From Paenibacillus sp. KS-LC4 (lineage in GTDB: Bacteria; Bacillota; Bacilli; Paenibacillales; Paenibacillaceae): DNA of 64,000 bases. Shown in pieces: positions 37,056 through 46,172 of the stretch. The notes under the pieces are model-generated. The model was given only the letters and a program-made list of their open reading frames with translations. It was not told the DNA's origin and searched no databases. Numbering within the stretch: position 1 is the stretch's first letter; every line of letters starts with the position of its first letter. The stretch covers positions 1,185,501 through 1,249,500 of the forward strand of contig NZ_CP145905.1 of assembly GCF_036894955.1 (NCBI RefSeq), written 5' to 3'. The position numbers and the translations under genes are program-made.

Positions 37056-40000
37056 ATGAACACACGGAAGAAGAAAAAAATGCTGTTGATCTGTACAGCG
37101 TGGCTATTGATTGTGTCCAATTTATTTTCAATAACGGCATTTGCCGGGCCTGCGCCGATTTATAATCAGAACGGTACAAGCTACAGCGGGACGATTGCTG
37201 CATCCCCGATTGGAGATACATTCGAAATGGAGGGATATAGCGACTGGCCTGCCGGCTTTACACAAAACAACGATTTTTCGAGCGGCATTTTTGATGGAGA
37301 GAGCATTTGGATGCTTCCTGGCAGAGCGGCAGGCTTGATTAAGATAGATAAGGATACTGGAGCGATGGCTGGCTACACAGCATGGCCTGACGGGTTTGTT
37401 AGAGGCAGCTCGAAGCCGGATTTCCTTAGCGGTGTCTTTGATGGCCAGAGCATCTGGATGATTCCTTATGGGGCGGATCGGGTGATCAAGGTGGATAAGG
37501 ATACAGGGGTAATGACCGGTTATAATGACTGGCCAAGCGGCTTCACATTGCCAAGCACTGCGACAAATCCAAATCCTTTTTATACACCCATGGCGAACTT
37601 CTCTGGCGGTGTCTTTGACGGCCAGAACATCTGGATGGTTCCTTATGGGTCGAATTATGTCATTAAAATCAACAAGGATACAGGGGTAATGACCGGCTAT
37701 AACGACTGGCCAAGCGATGTTCAACTTACAAGCCAGGGTGTGACAGTACCTAATGGCGGTTTCCTAGTCACTGGAAACTTTAACGGGGGCATCTTTGATG
37801 GCCAGAGCATTTGGATGGTTCCTGGCGGAGTAGATCGTATAGTCAAAATTGACAAAGATACCGGAGAGATGACGAGCTACAGCGATTGGCCAAGTGGCTA
37901 TACGAAAGATTATATTAATCCTAGCGGCTTTTCCGGCGGTATTTTTGACGGTCAGAACATCTGGCTCACCCCTTTGGGAGCAGACAGAGTTATCAAGATT
38001 GATAAAGACACGGGAGTAATGACAGGGTATGACAATTGGCCAAGCAGCATAGCTAGTGGGAGCCAATATTTTACCGGTGTCTTTGACGGTCAGAATATTT
38101 GGATGCTGCCTAGAATATCTTCGGATCAGCTTGTAAAGATGGATAAAGACACGGGAGAAATGACGGCTTTCGACAATTGGCCGAGTACGACGACGATAGG
38201 CATGGGGCCTTTTTCCGGCGGCGTTTTTGATGGGCGGAGCATCTGGATGGTGCCTGGGACAGCTGATCAAGTGGTCAAGCTTGGAGGAGTGACGGTGCCC
38301 GTTACGGGAGTGACGGTGAGCCCGGCGACGCTGACGCTTACGGCTGGAGGCAACGCGGGTACGGTGACAGCGGTCGTATCGCCAAGCAATGCAACGAATA
38401 AGAAGGTAACGTGGACAAGCAGTGATCCATCGGTAGCGACAGTGGACGAGGATGGAGTGGTTACGCCGCTTACAGCGGGCACCGTGACCATTACGGCAAC
38501 AACTGAAGATGGAGGCCAGATGGCAACAAGCTCGGTAACGATAAATGAAGCGGACGTGCTTGTGACGGGAGTAACGGTGAGTCCTGCGACGCTGACGCTT
38601 ACGGCTGGAGGCAACGCGGGCACGGTGACAGCGGTCGTATCGCCAAGCAATGCAACGAATAAGAAGGTAACGTGGACGAGCAGTGATCCGTCGGTAGCGA
38701 CAGTGGATGAGGATGGAGTGGTTACGCCGCTTACAGCGGGCACCGTAACGATAACCGGAACGACGGAAGACGGAGGCAAGACAGCAACGAGCACGGTGAC
38801 GATAAATGAAACGGACGTGCTTGTGACGGGAGTAACGGTGAGTCCTGCGACGCTGACGCTGACGGCTGGAGGCAACGCGGGAACGGTGACGGCGGGCGTA
38901 TCGCCAAGCAACGCGACGAATAAGAAGGTAACGTGGACGAGCAGTGATCCGTCGGTAGCGACGGTGGACGAGGACGGAGTGGTTACGCCGCTTACAGCAG
39001 GCACGGTAACGATAACTGGAACGACGGAAGACGGCGGCAAAACAGCAACGAGCATCGTTACGGTCAATGAGACGGACGTGGCGGTGACAGGAGTGACGGT
39101 GAGTCCAGCGGCGATTACCCTTACAGCTGGAGGCAGCCCAGGAACAGTGACAGCGGGTGTGTCGCCAAGCAATGCAACGAATAAGAAGGTAACGTGGACG
39201 AGCAGTGATCCGTCGGTAGCGACGGTGGACGAGGACGGAGTAGTTACGCCGCTTACAGCAGGCACGGTAACGATAACTGGAACGACGGAAGACGGCGGCA
39301 AAACAGCAACGAGCATCGTTACGGTCAATGAGACGGACGTGGCGGTGACAGGAGTGACGGTGAGCCCAGCGGCGATTACCCTTACAGCTGGAGGCAGCCC
39401 AGGAACAGTGACAGCGGGTGTGTCGCCAAGCAATGCAACGAATAAGAAGGTAACGTGGACGAGCAGCGATCCAACGGTAGCGACGGTGGACGAGGACGGA
39501 GTAGTTACGCCGCTTACAGCCGGAACGGTAACGATAACTGGAACGACGGAAGATGGCGGCAAGGCAGCAACGAGTACGGTGAGGGTGAATGCGTCTGGAG
39601 CCCCAGCGCCAACTGCACTGACTGGAGCTGCTGGCAATGGAACGGTGACGCTGAGCTGGACCGGGGCACCAGGAGCGGTTTCTTATAGTATATATGTGTC
39701 ACCAATGGCTGGTAATTACGGGACTGTTCCAACTCCAATTGCAGTTGTAAGCAGCGAGAATTTTACCGTAACGGGACTGACTAATGGAACAACCTACTAC
39801 TTTATCGTTACAGCGAATAATGAAGAAGGAACAGGCGGCTATTCCAATGAAGCGAGTGCGACGCCGAGAACAGGCTCACAAGGGTCGGGCGGTGATTCGT
39901 CCAGCGGCAGCAATGGCTCGTCTGGCTCGTCCGCTCCTTCTGCAAATGGAGGACAAGTGGCGCTTGAAGGTTTCCGAGTCATTGTGAATGGCAAGGAGTA

Positions 40001-41237
40001 CGATCAGATTGCTACTGGAAACACAACAAAGCAGGATGGGAAAAGTACGCTGACAGCAACGGTGGATACGAACAAGCTGACAGCACAGCTCGCCAAGGAG
40101 GGCGGTAATTCGACCATCATTATTCCTGTTGAGGGCGTAAGCTCGGATAAAGTTTCCACAGTATTGACTGGGGATGCGGTGAAAGCGATGGAGAACAATC
40201 AGGCCATTCTGGAAGTTCGGACGGCTAACGGAAATTACAAGCTGCCTGCATCGGAAATTTCCATCGACAGCCTGTCCTCACAGCTTGGCGTTCAAGTGAA
40301 GCTGACGGATATCGTTGTGCGAGTGGATATCGCGAAGAGCAATGATGCAAGCATCGAGCTGGTTAAAAATACGGCGGGTAAAGACGGGTTCAGCGTAGTG
40401 CTGCCGCCAGTTGATTTTACAGTGACCGCCTCCTACAATGGAAAAACTGTAGTCGTAGACAAGTTCAGCTCGTATGTGCAACGGGAAATCCCGCTGCCAG
40501 CTGGAACAGACCTGAGCAAAATTACAACGGCAACCGTGCTTCTGGAGGACGGAACGGTCTATCATGTGCCGACATACGTAACACAGCATGATAAAAATTA
40601 TTATGCAGTCGTCAGCAGTTTGACGAACAGCATATATACTTTGATCTGGAATCCTCTTACGTTCGCAGATGTGGAAGGACATTGGTCCAAAGATGCGGTA
40701 AACGATATGGGCTCGCGTATTATTGTGAAAGGCATCGACGATACGCACTATAATCCGAATGCCGCCATTACGCGCTCGGAGTTCTCGGCGATTATCGTTC
40801 GGGCGCTGGGACTTGCCGAAAACGGAAAAACAACGAGCTTCAATGATGTGTCGTCTGGCAGCTGGTACATGGGCGCAGTAGCTAAAGCACAGGAATACGG
40901 TATTATTAAAGGCTATGAAGACGGCGCATTCCGCCCGAACAAAACAATTACACGCCAAGAAGCGATGGTTATGCTTGAGAGGGCGATGAAGCTTACAGGC
41001 TTGAACACGGCTGTGAGCGAAGCTGAGGTGGCGTCTGCACTTGCTTCGTTTACAGATGGTACGGCTGTAGATGCTTGGGCGAAGCAGGCTGTAGCTGCGA
41101 CAATAAACAGCGGCTTGGTTCAAGGCCGAGATGCTGGCTTGAAGCCGACAAGCAACATCACGAGAGCGGAAACGGCAGTTATTGTTCAGCGTATGCTGAT
41201 CAAGGCAGAGCTTATTGACCTCGGAAATTCGAAGTAA
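37056..41237 (+). CDS. SLH surface protein with seven propeller-like repeats and five Ig-like (Big2) repeats
   Basis: A 1393-residue exported protein. After a signal peptide ending near residue 30, seven repeats of about 45-60 residues (pattern GG.FDGQ.IWM.P...RVIKIDKDTG.MT.Y.DWPSG) occupy about 50-412. Five Big2 domains of 87 residues (TGVTVSPATLTLTAGG..., KKVTWTSSDPSVATVDEDG) follow to about 845, then a fibronectin type III domain (about 848-940), a Gly/Ser linker, an unassigned beta domain and three SLH domains (about 1203-1388). ATG 37056 is preferred to ATG 37044, which touches the GGGAGG site. Probably an adhesion or wall-coat protein; ligand unknown. Confidence 0.88.
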   Translation: MNTRKKKKMLLICTAWLLIVSNLFSITAFAGPAPIYNQNGTSYSGTIAASPIGDTFEMEGYSDWPAGFTQNNDFSSGIFDGESIWMLPGRAAGLIKIDKDTGAMAGYTAWPDGFVRGSSKPDFLSGVFDGQSIWMIPYGADRVIKVDKDTGVMTGYNDWPSGFTLPSTATNPNPFYTPMANFSGGVFDGQNIWMVPYGSNYVIKINKDTGVMTGYNDWPSDVQLTSQGVTVPNGGFLVTGNFNGGIFDGQSIWMVPGGVDRIVKIDKDTGEMTSYSDWPSGYTKDYINPSGFSGGIFDGQNIWLTPLGADRVIKIDKDTGVMTGYDNWPSSIASGSQYFTGVFDGQNIWMLPRISSDQLVKMDKDTGEMTAFDNWPSTTTIGMGPFSGGVFDGRSIWMVPGTADQVVKLGGVTVPVTGVTVSPATLTLTAGGNAGTVTAVVSPSNATNKKVTWTSSDPSVATVDEDGVVTPLTAGTVTITATTEDGGQMATSSVTINEADVLVTGVTVSPATLTLTAGGNAGTVTAVVSPSNATNKKVTWTSSDPSVATVDEDGVVTPLTAGTVTITGTTEDGGKTATSTVTINETDVLVTGVTVSPATLTLTAGGNAGTVTAGVSPSNATNKKVTWTSSDPSVATVDEDGVVTPLTAGTVTITGTTEDGGKTATSIVTVNETDVAVTGVTVSPAAITLTAGGSPGTVTAGVSPSNATNKKVTWTSSDPSVATVDEDGVVTPLTAGTVTITGTTEDGGKTATSIVTVNETDVAVTGVTVSPAAITLTAGGSPGTVTAGVSPSNATNKKVTWTSSDPTVATVDEDGVVTPLTAGTVTITGTTEDGGKAATSTVRVNASGAPAPTALTGAAGNGTVTLSWTGAPGAVSYSIYVSPMAGNYGTVPTPIAVVSSENFTVTGLTNGTTYYFIVTANNEEGTGGYSNEASATPRTGSQGSGGDSSSGSNGSSGSSAPSANGGQVALEGFRVIVNGKEYDQIATGNTTKQDGKSTLTATVDTNKLTAQLAKEGGNSTIIIPVEGVSSDKVSTVLTGDAVKAMENNQAILEVRTANGNYKLPASEISIDSLSSQLGVQVKLTDIVVRVDIAKSNDASIELVKNTAGKDGFSVVLPPVDFTVTASYNGKTVVVDKFSSYVQREIPLPAGTDLSKITTATVLLEDGTVYHVPTYVTQHDKNYYAVVSSLTNSIYTLIWNPLTFADVEGHWSKDAVNDMGSRIIVKGIDDTHYNPNAAITRSEFSAIIVRALGLAENGKTTSFNDVSSGSWYMGAVAKAQEYGIIKGYEDGAFRPNKTITRQEAMVMLERAMKLTGLNTAVSEAEVASALASFTDGTAVDAWAKQAVAATINSGLVQGRDAGLKPTSNITRAETAVIVQRMLIKAELIDLGNSK
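38301..39605 (+). repeat. five in-frame tandem copies of a 261-bp unit
   Basis: Unit starts at 38301, 38562, 38823, 39084 and 39345, exactly 261 bp apart, each encoding one 87-residue Big2 domain. Units 4 and 5 are almost base-identical over their first half, so recent duplication or gene conversion is likely. Confidence 0.93.
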
Positions 41238-41253
41238 ACGAGATTCCAAGCAC

Positions 41254-41298
41254 AAAAACCTTCAAGGCTGCATATTCGCGCAGCTTTGGAGGTTTTTG
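41254..41298 (+). terminator. rho-independent terminator after the SLH protein gene
   Basis: AAAAACCTtCAA and TTGgAGGTTTTTG arms, with an inner GCTGC / GCAGC stem. Confidence 0.85.
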
Positions 41299-41448
41299 CG
41301 TATGAGGGTGGCTGGGATAACAGCTGCTGAGCGGTTTATTTTTGACAGGCAAGCTAGAAAATCGTTTATAGTAGATACATAGAGTTGACAACATGTTCAA
41401 ACGTTCATGTAAGCGGGTTTTGATTATTAAAGTGTGGGGGCGAGTCAT

Positions 41449-42054
41449 TTGCGTAAATTAGTATTTTTTCTAGGCGGGGCGGGAGCGGGCAAGACGACGC
41501 TGGCCAAGGCGCTCGCACGGCGCAAGGGGGCTGCGATTTTTGATATGGATACGCTGCTGCGTCCTGCTGCCGAAGCGATTATGACAGCATCGGGGCTTGA
41601 TCCGAAGGATCGGGATTCGGAGCTGTATAAGGTGCGCTGCCGCGATCTCGGCTACCGGATTACGATGGATGCGGCATTGGAAAATGTAGCGATTGGTACC
41701 GACGCGCTCGTCATCGGCCCCTTCACGAAGGAAACGGCCGATCCGCTGTGGATCGAGCAGGAGCTGTCGGCTATCGGTGCAAGCCTGCGTGATGTAGCTG
41801 TGCGGGTGGTGCTCGTCTCCCTGCGGGATCAGGAGCTGCATCGCAGCCGGATACAGGAACGGGGTCTTGAGCTTGATGAATGGAAGCTAAGCAATTGGGA
41901 AGACTTCAGCCGTTCACTGGGGCCGCGCAAGCTGAACTGGCCGATTCCAGCCGCCTCGGTGCTTGATTTTGATAACTCAGGGGAGCTGAATGAGGAGAAG
42001 ATGCTGCTGCTGGAGCACTTCGTATATGGTGATGATATCGCAGAAGGGGAGTGA
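41449..42054 (+). CDS. P-loop kinase-like ATPase
   Basis: A 201-residue soluble protein with a textbook Walker A (FLGGAGAGKTTLAKALARR) at the N-terminus and an acidic strand (AIFDMDTLLRP), as in small-molecule kinases of the AAA_33/zeta-toxin/gluconokinase group. A LVSLRDQELHRSRIQERGLELDEWKL segment resembles the arginine-containing lid. The substrate is not recognisable. The start is a TTG at 41449 with GGGGG about 9 bases upstream; the GTG five codons earlier coincides with that ribosome site. The next gene starts 6 bases after its stop, so the two are likely co-expressed. Confidence 0.75.
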   Translation: MRKLVFFLGGAGAGKTTLAKALARRKGAAIFDMDTLLRPAAEAIMTASGLDPKDRDSELYKVRCRDLGYRITMDAALENVAIGTDALVIGPFTKETADPLWIEQELSAIGASLRDVAVRVVLVSLRDQELHRSRIQERGLELDEWKLSNWEDFSRSLGPRKLNWPIPAASVLDFDNSGELNEEKMLLLEHFVYGDDIAEGE

Positions 42055-42060
42055 GGCTGC

Positions 42061-42549
42061 ATGTCCTTATATTTCAGAGAAAGCTTCCTCAATTCCGGCA
42101 GTACAAGCATTATGAATGAGGCGGGGCAGTCTGCGGGCTTGATTATTCCGAAAGGTGCGTTTGGCACTTCAGTGGAAGTTTATGACGCCAATGAAATGAA
42201 AATGTGCCAAGCGAAAATTCATTTTTTCTTGATGAAATGGGAAGTAAGCGACAGCTGCGGTGTTCTGCTCGGTGTACTGCGCCCAAGGATGAGCTTCATG
42301 AATAGACGATTCGAATATGATGCGGGCGGGCGTGGTTGTTATTTAATTGAGTCGCAAGCCTTTTCCAAGGAGTATATAATTATGAACCGCCGCGAGGAGC
42401 TGATTGCGAGCTTCGCTCAGACGAGCGGCTGGATGCAAAGCGGCGTTTATTGCATGTGGAATGAAACCCGCCTGCTGGGAGATTATGAGCTGATTGCGGT
42501 CATTGTGGGCGTAAATGAAATTAGAAAGCGCCAGAACAGCAGTAGTTAG
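42061..42549 (+). CDS. hypothetical protein, possible tubby/LURP-one-like domain
   Basis: A 162-residue protein that I do not recognise with certainty. The beta-rich pattern, with FRESFLNSGSTSIMNEAGQSAGLI at the start and LLGDYELIAVIVGVNEIRKR at the end, is reminiscent of the tubby C-terminal/LURP-one barrel found in small bacterial proteins, including the short final hydrophobic helix. This is a low-certainty likeness. It starts 6 bases after the P-loop kinase gene with GGGGAGTGAG upstream of the ATG, so the two may act together. Confidence 0.6.
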   Translation: MSLYFRESFLNSGSTSIMNEAGQSAGLIIPKGAFGTSVEVYDANEMKMCQAKIHFFLMKWEVSDSCGVLLGVLRPRMSFMNRRFEYDAGGRGCYLIESQAFSKEYIIMNRREELIASFAQTSGWMQSGVYCMWNETRLLGDYELIAVIVGVNEIRKRQNSSS

Positions 42550-42677
42550 CATTAATATGAACAGGCTGCCATGCCTTAACAATTGGCCTAAGTAAGCATG
42601 TGTGCTTGCCGCTTTATCCATGGAGGCGGATTCGGTTGATCCGCAGCTTTAGAGGGTGAAGCGAGGGAGAATATAAA

Positions 42678-42716
42678 AGCGGGAGCTGCTCTTGAAAAGA
42701 AGCGGCTCCCGCTATT
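42678..42716 (+). terminator. strong hairpin, probable terminator
   Basis: AGCGGGAGCtGCT and AGCgGCTCCCGCT pair across a TTGAAAAGA loop. The T-run is weak (ATTT). Confidence 0.6.
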
Positions 42717-42763
42717 TGCATAGCATTCGATCAGCAAACGTTAACCTGTCCTATTCAAAAGGC

Positions 42764-42799
42764 TTGACAAATAATTTAATAATGTCATAATGATAATAT
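42764..42799 (+). promoter_or_regulatory. promoter of the NAD salvage operon
   Basis: TTGACA at 42764-42769, a 16-base spacer and CATAAT at 42786-42791. The -10 region lies in an imperfectly symmetric ATGTCATAATGATAAT tract that could be the operator for the NrtR-like regulator encoded first in the operon. That link is inference. Confidence 0.55.
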
Positions 42800-42836
42800 C
42801 AAAAGGAAAATTAATTGGTAACAGGAAGTGAAGTAA

Positions 42837-43601
42837 TTGATCGAAAATGAATCTAATTATTCGGCGGAGCATTACCGAACGCCGGATGGAGCGCCAACGG
42901 ACATCGTGATCTTTACGATTGTTTCAACCGAGCGCAGCAAGGTTAAGAAAGCATTGCCGCAGCATGAGCTGCAGGTGCTGCTGATCAAGCGTAACATTTG
43001 GCCCTTCGAGGGGCAATGGGCGCTGCCAGGCGGCTTTACATTGGAAACCGAGACGGTGCAGGAATGCGCCAGACGCGAGCTGCTGGAGGAAACGCAGGTT
43101 AGCGAGGTTCATCTCGAATATTTTAATGTATATAGTGGGCCCGGACGTGATCCGCGTGGCTGGATGATATCACATGCGTTTCTGGCACTCGTCGGTGAGC
43201 AGCAGCTTGCGAATCGGCAGGCGGCGGTCGATGCCTCGGAAGTACAGCTGTTCCCGGTAGCTGAGGCTTTGAAGCTCCAACTCGCCTTCGACCATCGGAC
43301 TATGATCGAGGATGCGCTGCTCCAAATTCAACGGAAGATGCTGACGACGACGATTGCGAAAGCTTTTTTGCCGGATGAATTTACGATTGCCGAGCTGTAT
43401 CAGGTCATTCAAGCGGTCGTGCCGGATTTTGCGGAGCAAAATTTTATTCGGAAAATTACATCGACGCAAAGCCGCAGCGGGATTATTGAGAAGGCTGTGG
43501 ACGCGACGGGAGCGTTAAAGTCCTCCAATCAGTATTCGCAGCGACCGGCTCAGCTGTATCGGTTTACGGGGTTAGAGCCGCAGCTGTCGATTTATAGCTA
43601 G
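42837..43601 (+). CDS. nrtR: NrtR-like Nudix-domain transcriptional regulator
   Basis: A 254-residue protein with an N-terminal Nudix domain and a C-terminal winged helix (about 170-235: FLPDEFTIAELYQVIQAVVP, FIRKI), the NrtR regulator plan, in which ADP-ribose sensing controls NAD genes. The Nudix box is nearly complete (GGFTLETETVQECARRELLEETQV), but its second conserved Gly is Gln. This loss is common in regulatory members that no longer hydrolyse well. The TTG start has AGGAAG 8 bases upstream. It heads an operon with a PRPP synthetase paralogue and a nicotinamide phosphoribosyltransferase, which supports the assignment. Confidence 0.82.
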   Translation: MIENESNYSAEHYRTPDGAPTDIVIFTIVSTERSKVKKALPQHELQVLLIKRNIWPFEGQWALPGGFTLETETVQECARRELLEETQVSEVHLEYFNVYSGPGRDPRGWMISHAFLALVGEQQLANRQAAVDASEVQLFPVAEALKLQLAFDHRTMIEDALLQIQRKMLTTTIAKAFLPDEFTIAELYQVIQAVVPDFAEQNFIRKITSTQSRSGIIEKAVDATGALKSSNQYSQRPAQLYRFTGLEPQLSIYS

Positions 43602-43621
43602 CAGCGAGGAGAGTGAATAAG

Positions 43622-44431
43622 ATGATCAAGCTAAATGGCACGGAGCTGGTATTCAAGACTTTTCCCAACGGAGAAACGCTTGTGGATGGTGAGGCGATTA
43701 CGGCGCTTATGGCCGAGCAGAATACGCTTGCATTTAAATATGAGAATGACAGCGACTTGATTAAGCTGATGTTCGTGAAGCAATATTTGGACAGTCGCAA
43801 GGTGCAGACGAGCTTGACGATTGCTTATATGCCTTACAGCCGGATGGACCGGATCGAGGGAAGCTCTGTTTTTACTTTGAAATATGTGAGTGACTTGATC
43901 AATGCCTTGGCATTTGAACAGGTTACGGTGCTGGAGCCGCACTCGGATGTGACGCTTGCGCTGCTTAACCATTGCTCAGCCAGGTATCCGACGATTGAGC
44001 TGCTGGAGCAAGTGGTTGAGGCAACGGGCTTTGACCGTGCGGCGGACTATTTATTTTTCCCCGATGCCGGGGCGCAGAAGCGCTATAGCAAAGTTCGTGG
44101 CTATAATGAGCTGGTTGGCTTTAAGGCGCGGAATTTTCAAACGGGCGAAATTGAACGGTTAGATGTAGTAGGCGAGGTTGCGAGAGAAGGCTTTAAGGCG
44201 ATTATCGTCGATGATCTTTGCTCCTACGGGGGAACGTTTATGCGCAGTGCAGAGAAGCTCAAAGGCTTGGGCGCGGCGGAAATTTATTTGCTGGTAGGGC
44301 ATTGTGAGCCTTCGATTCATAAGGGCAAGCTGCTCGAATCGCCGCTTATTGATAAAGTGTTTACAACCAATACGATGCTGAATGAAGCGGGACATGAGAA
44401 AATTCAACTTTTTGAATGGGGAGAGATTTAA
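43622..44431 (+). CDS. ribose-phosphate pyrophosphokinase paralogue
   Basis: A 269-residue protein, shorter than housekeeping Prs (about 315). It keeps the PRPP synthase layout: MIKLNGTELVFKTFPNGET at the N-terminus, YMPYSRMDR for the ATP loop, FPDAGAQKRYSKV, and the PRPP-binding loop IIVDDLCSYGGTFM near residue 200. Its place between the NAD regulator and nadV suggests that it supplies PRPP for nicotinamide salvage, as in NadV-Prs pairs of some phages and bacteria. ATG 43622 follows GAGGAGAG by 8 bases, and its stop is 1 base before the nadV ATG. Confidence 0.85.
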   Translation: MIKLNGTELVFKTFPNGETLVDGEAITALMAEQNTLAFKYENDSDLIKLMFVKQYLDSRKVQTSLTIAYMPYSRMDRIEGSSVFTLKYVSDLINALAFEQVTVLEPHSDVTLALLNHCSARYPTIELLEQVVEATGFDRAADYLFFPDAGAQKRYSKVRGYNELVGFKARNFQTGEIERLDVVGEVAREGFKAIIVDDLCSYGGTFMRSAEKLKGLGAAEIYLLVGHCEPSIHKGKLLESPLIDKVFTTNTMLNEAGHEKIQLFEWGEI

Positions 44432-44432
44432 A

Positions 44433-45920
44433 ATGACGACGAAGACAGCTTACCCAGCGACACTGCTATGTGATTTTTATAAAATCAGCCACAAAAACCA
44501 GTATCCGAAAGGGACGGAGCTTGTCTACTCGACCTGGACCGCCCGCACTAGCCGACTGGAAGGCGTCGAGGAAGTGGTCGCCTTTGGTTTTCAAGCCTTC
44601 ATTAAGGAATATTTGATCGACTATTTCAATGAGCATTTTTTTGCAAGAACGAAGGAAGAGGTTGTGGAGGAGTATAGCCGCGTGCTGAAATTTGCCCTCG
44701 GTGACGCTAATCCAGATGCCTCGCACATCGCTGCGCTGCATGAGCTCGGCTACTTGCCGATTCGCATTAAGGCGGTGGAGGAGGGCTTAATCGTTCCGGT
44801 TAAGGTACCGATGCTGACGATTGAAAATACGCATCCCGATTTTTTCTGGGTGACCAATTATTTGGAGACGCTCATGTCGTGCCAGCTGTGGATGCCGACG
44901 ACGAGCGCGACGATTGCTTTTGAATACCGCAAAATTTTGGAGCAATACGCATTGCTGACGAATGGCGATACGTCGGGCGTGCCTTTTCAGGGGCATGATT
45001 TTTCGATGCGGGGCATGAGCTCGCTGGAAGCGGCGAAGGGCAGCGGCGCGGGGCATTTGCTGTTGTTTACGGGAACGGATACGGTTCCGGCGATTTTGTA
45101 TCTCGAGCAATTTTATGGCGCGGATATGGAAAAAGAGCTGGTGGGCACCTCGATTCCAGCGACCGAGCACAGCGTCATGTGCGCCCATGGCACTGATGAG
45201 ATGGCTTCGTACCGTTATCTAATCAATGAGGTATACCCGAAAGGCTTCGTCTCGATTGTCTCGGATACGTGGGATCTATGGAGCGTGCTCGATGTGGTGG
45301 TCAGAGAGCTGAAGGAGGATATTCTCGCCCGCGACGGCAAGGTTGTTATTCGTCCAGACAGTGGCGACCCGGTCAAAATCATTTGCGGTGATCCCGATTC
45401 GCAGCATCCGCTGGCACGGAAGGGCGTTATTGAAATTTTGTGGGATATTTTCGGCGGCAGCGTGACCGAGAAGGGCTATAAGCAGCTCGACAGCCACATT
45501 GGCGCGATATATGGAGATGCGATTACGATTAGCCGCTGCCGTGAAATTTGCGAGAAGCTGGCGGAGAAGGGCTTTGCTTCGACAAATATGGTATTTGGCA
45601 TCGGCTCGTTTACGTACCAATACAATACGCGCGATACGTTCGGCTTTGCGCTGAAATCGACGTTTACGATCATTAACGGCGAGGAACGCAAAATTTTCAA
45701 AGACCCGGCAACCGATATCGGCAAAGTGAAAAAATCGCAGACCGGACTCGTGCTTGTAACCGAGCAGGACGGCGTGCTGACACTGACGGACGATTTGAGC
45801 GTTCAAGAGTATGAGGCAAGAAAGCAGGAGGACGTGCTAAAGACGATTTTTGAAAATGGCAAGCTGGTACGTGAGCAGAAGCTGGCAGGCGTGCGGGCGA
45901 ATTTGCTGGGAAGCTTGTAG
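44433..45920 (+). CDS. nadV: nicotinamide phosphoribosyltransferase
   Basis: A 495-residue enzyme of the NAMPT type that makes NMN from nicotinamide and PRPP, a one-step NAD salvage route. Key stretches are DFYKISHKNQYPKGTE, the HDFSMRGMSS motif whose Asp favours nicotinamide over nicotinate in the human enzyme (D219 as remembered), LFTGTDTVPAI, the catalytic-loop histidine in SIPATEHSVM, and VIRPDSGDP for phosphate binding. GGGGAGAG lies 10 bases before the ATG. It is the last gene of its operon, followed by a terminator. Confidence 0.93.
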   Translation: MTTKTAYPATLLCDFYKISHKNQYPKGTELVYSTWTARTSRLEGVEEVVAFGFQAFIKEYLIDYFNEHFFARTKEEVVEEYSRVLKFALGDANPDASHIAALHELGYLPIRIKAVEEGLIVPVKVPMLTIENTHPDFFWVTNYLETLMSCQLWMPTTSATIAFEYRKILEQYALLTNGDTSGVPFQGHDFSMRGMSSLEAAKGSGAGHLLLFTGTDTVPAILYLEQFYGADMEKELVGTSIPATEHSVMCAHGTDEMASYRYLINEVYPKGFVSIVSDTWDLWSVLDVVVRELKEDILARDGKVVIRPDSGDPVKIICGDPDSQHPLARKGVIEILWDIFGGSVTEKGYKQLDSHIGAIYGDAITISRCREICEKLAEKGFASTNMVFGIGSFTYQYNTRDTFGFALKSTFTIINGEERKIFKDPATDIGKVKKSQTGLVLVTEQDGVLTLTDDLSVQEYEARKQEDVLKTIFENGKLVREQKLAGVRANLLGSL

Positions 45921-45996
45921 GAACGGTGACGGATCGAGCAAGCGGTGGTCATACACATTTGTGATAGTTAATTTTTTTGAAAAGTGGAATATTAAT

Positions 45997-46028
45997 GCCT
46001 CGCATCTAAATTAGACGCGGGGCTTTTT
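45997..46028 (+). terminator. rho-independent terminator of the NAD salvage operon
   Basis: GCcTCGC-aTCTAA and TTAGAcGCGgGGC form the stem, followed by TTTTT. Confidence 0.88.
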
Positions 46029-46172
46029 GACGTCAGTAATGAGGGGGTAGATGATTGATGAATAATTGCTCATATGTTAAGGTGAGGTGAGATTACTTCT
46101 CTTAGATGGGAAATAGAAGCTTTCGTGTGAAGCGCTGCAATTATTATGAATTATACGGGGGGCATAGTCAAA

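Noticed and set aside
38267..39637. 456-codon open frame on the minus strand
   Set aside because: It lies wholly inside the SLH protein gene, antisense to the Big2 repeats. Its length is a by-product of the repeated GC-rich codons, and it has no ribosome site.
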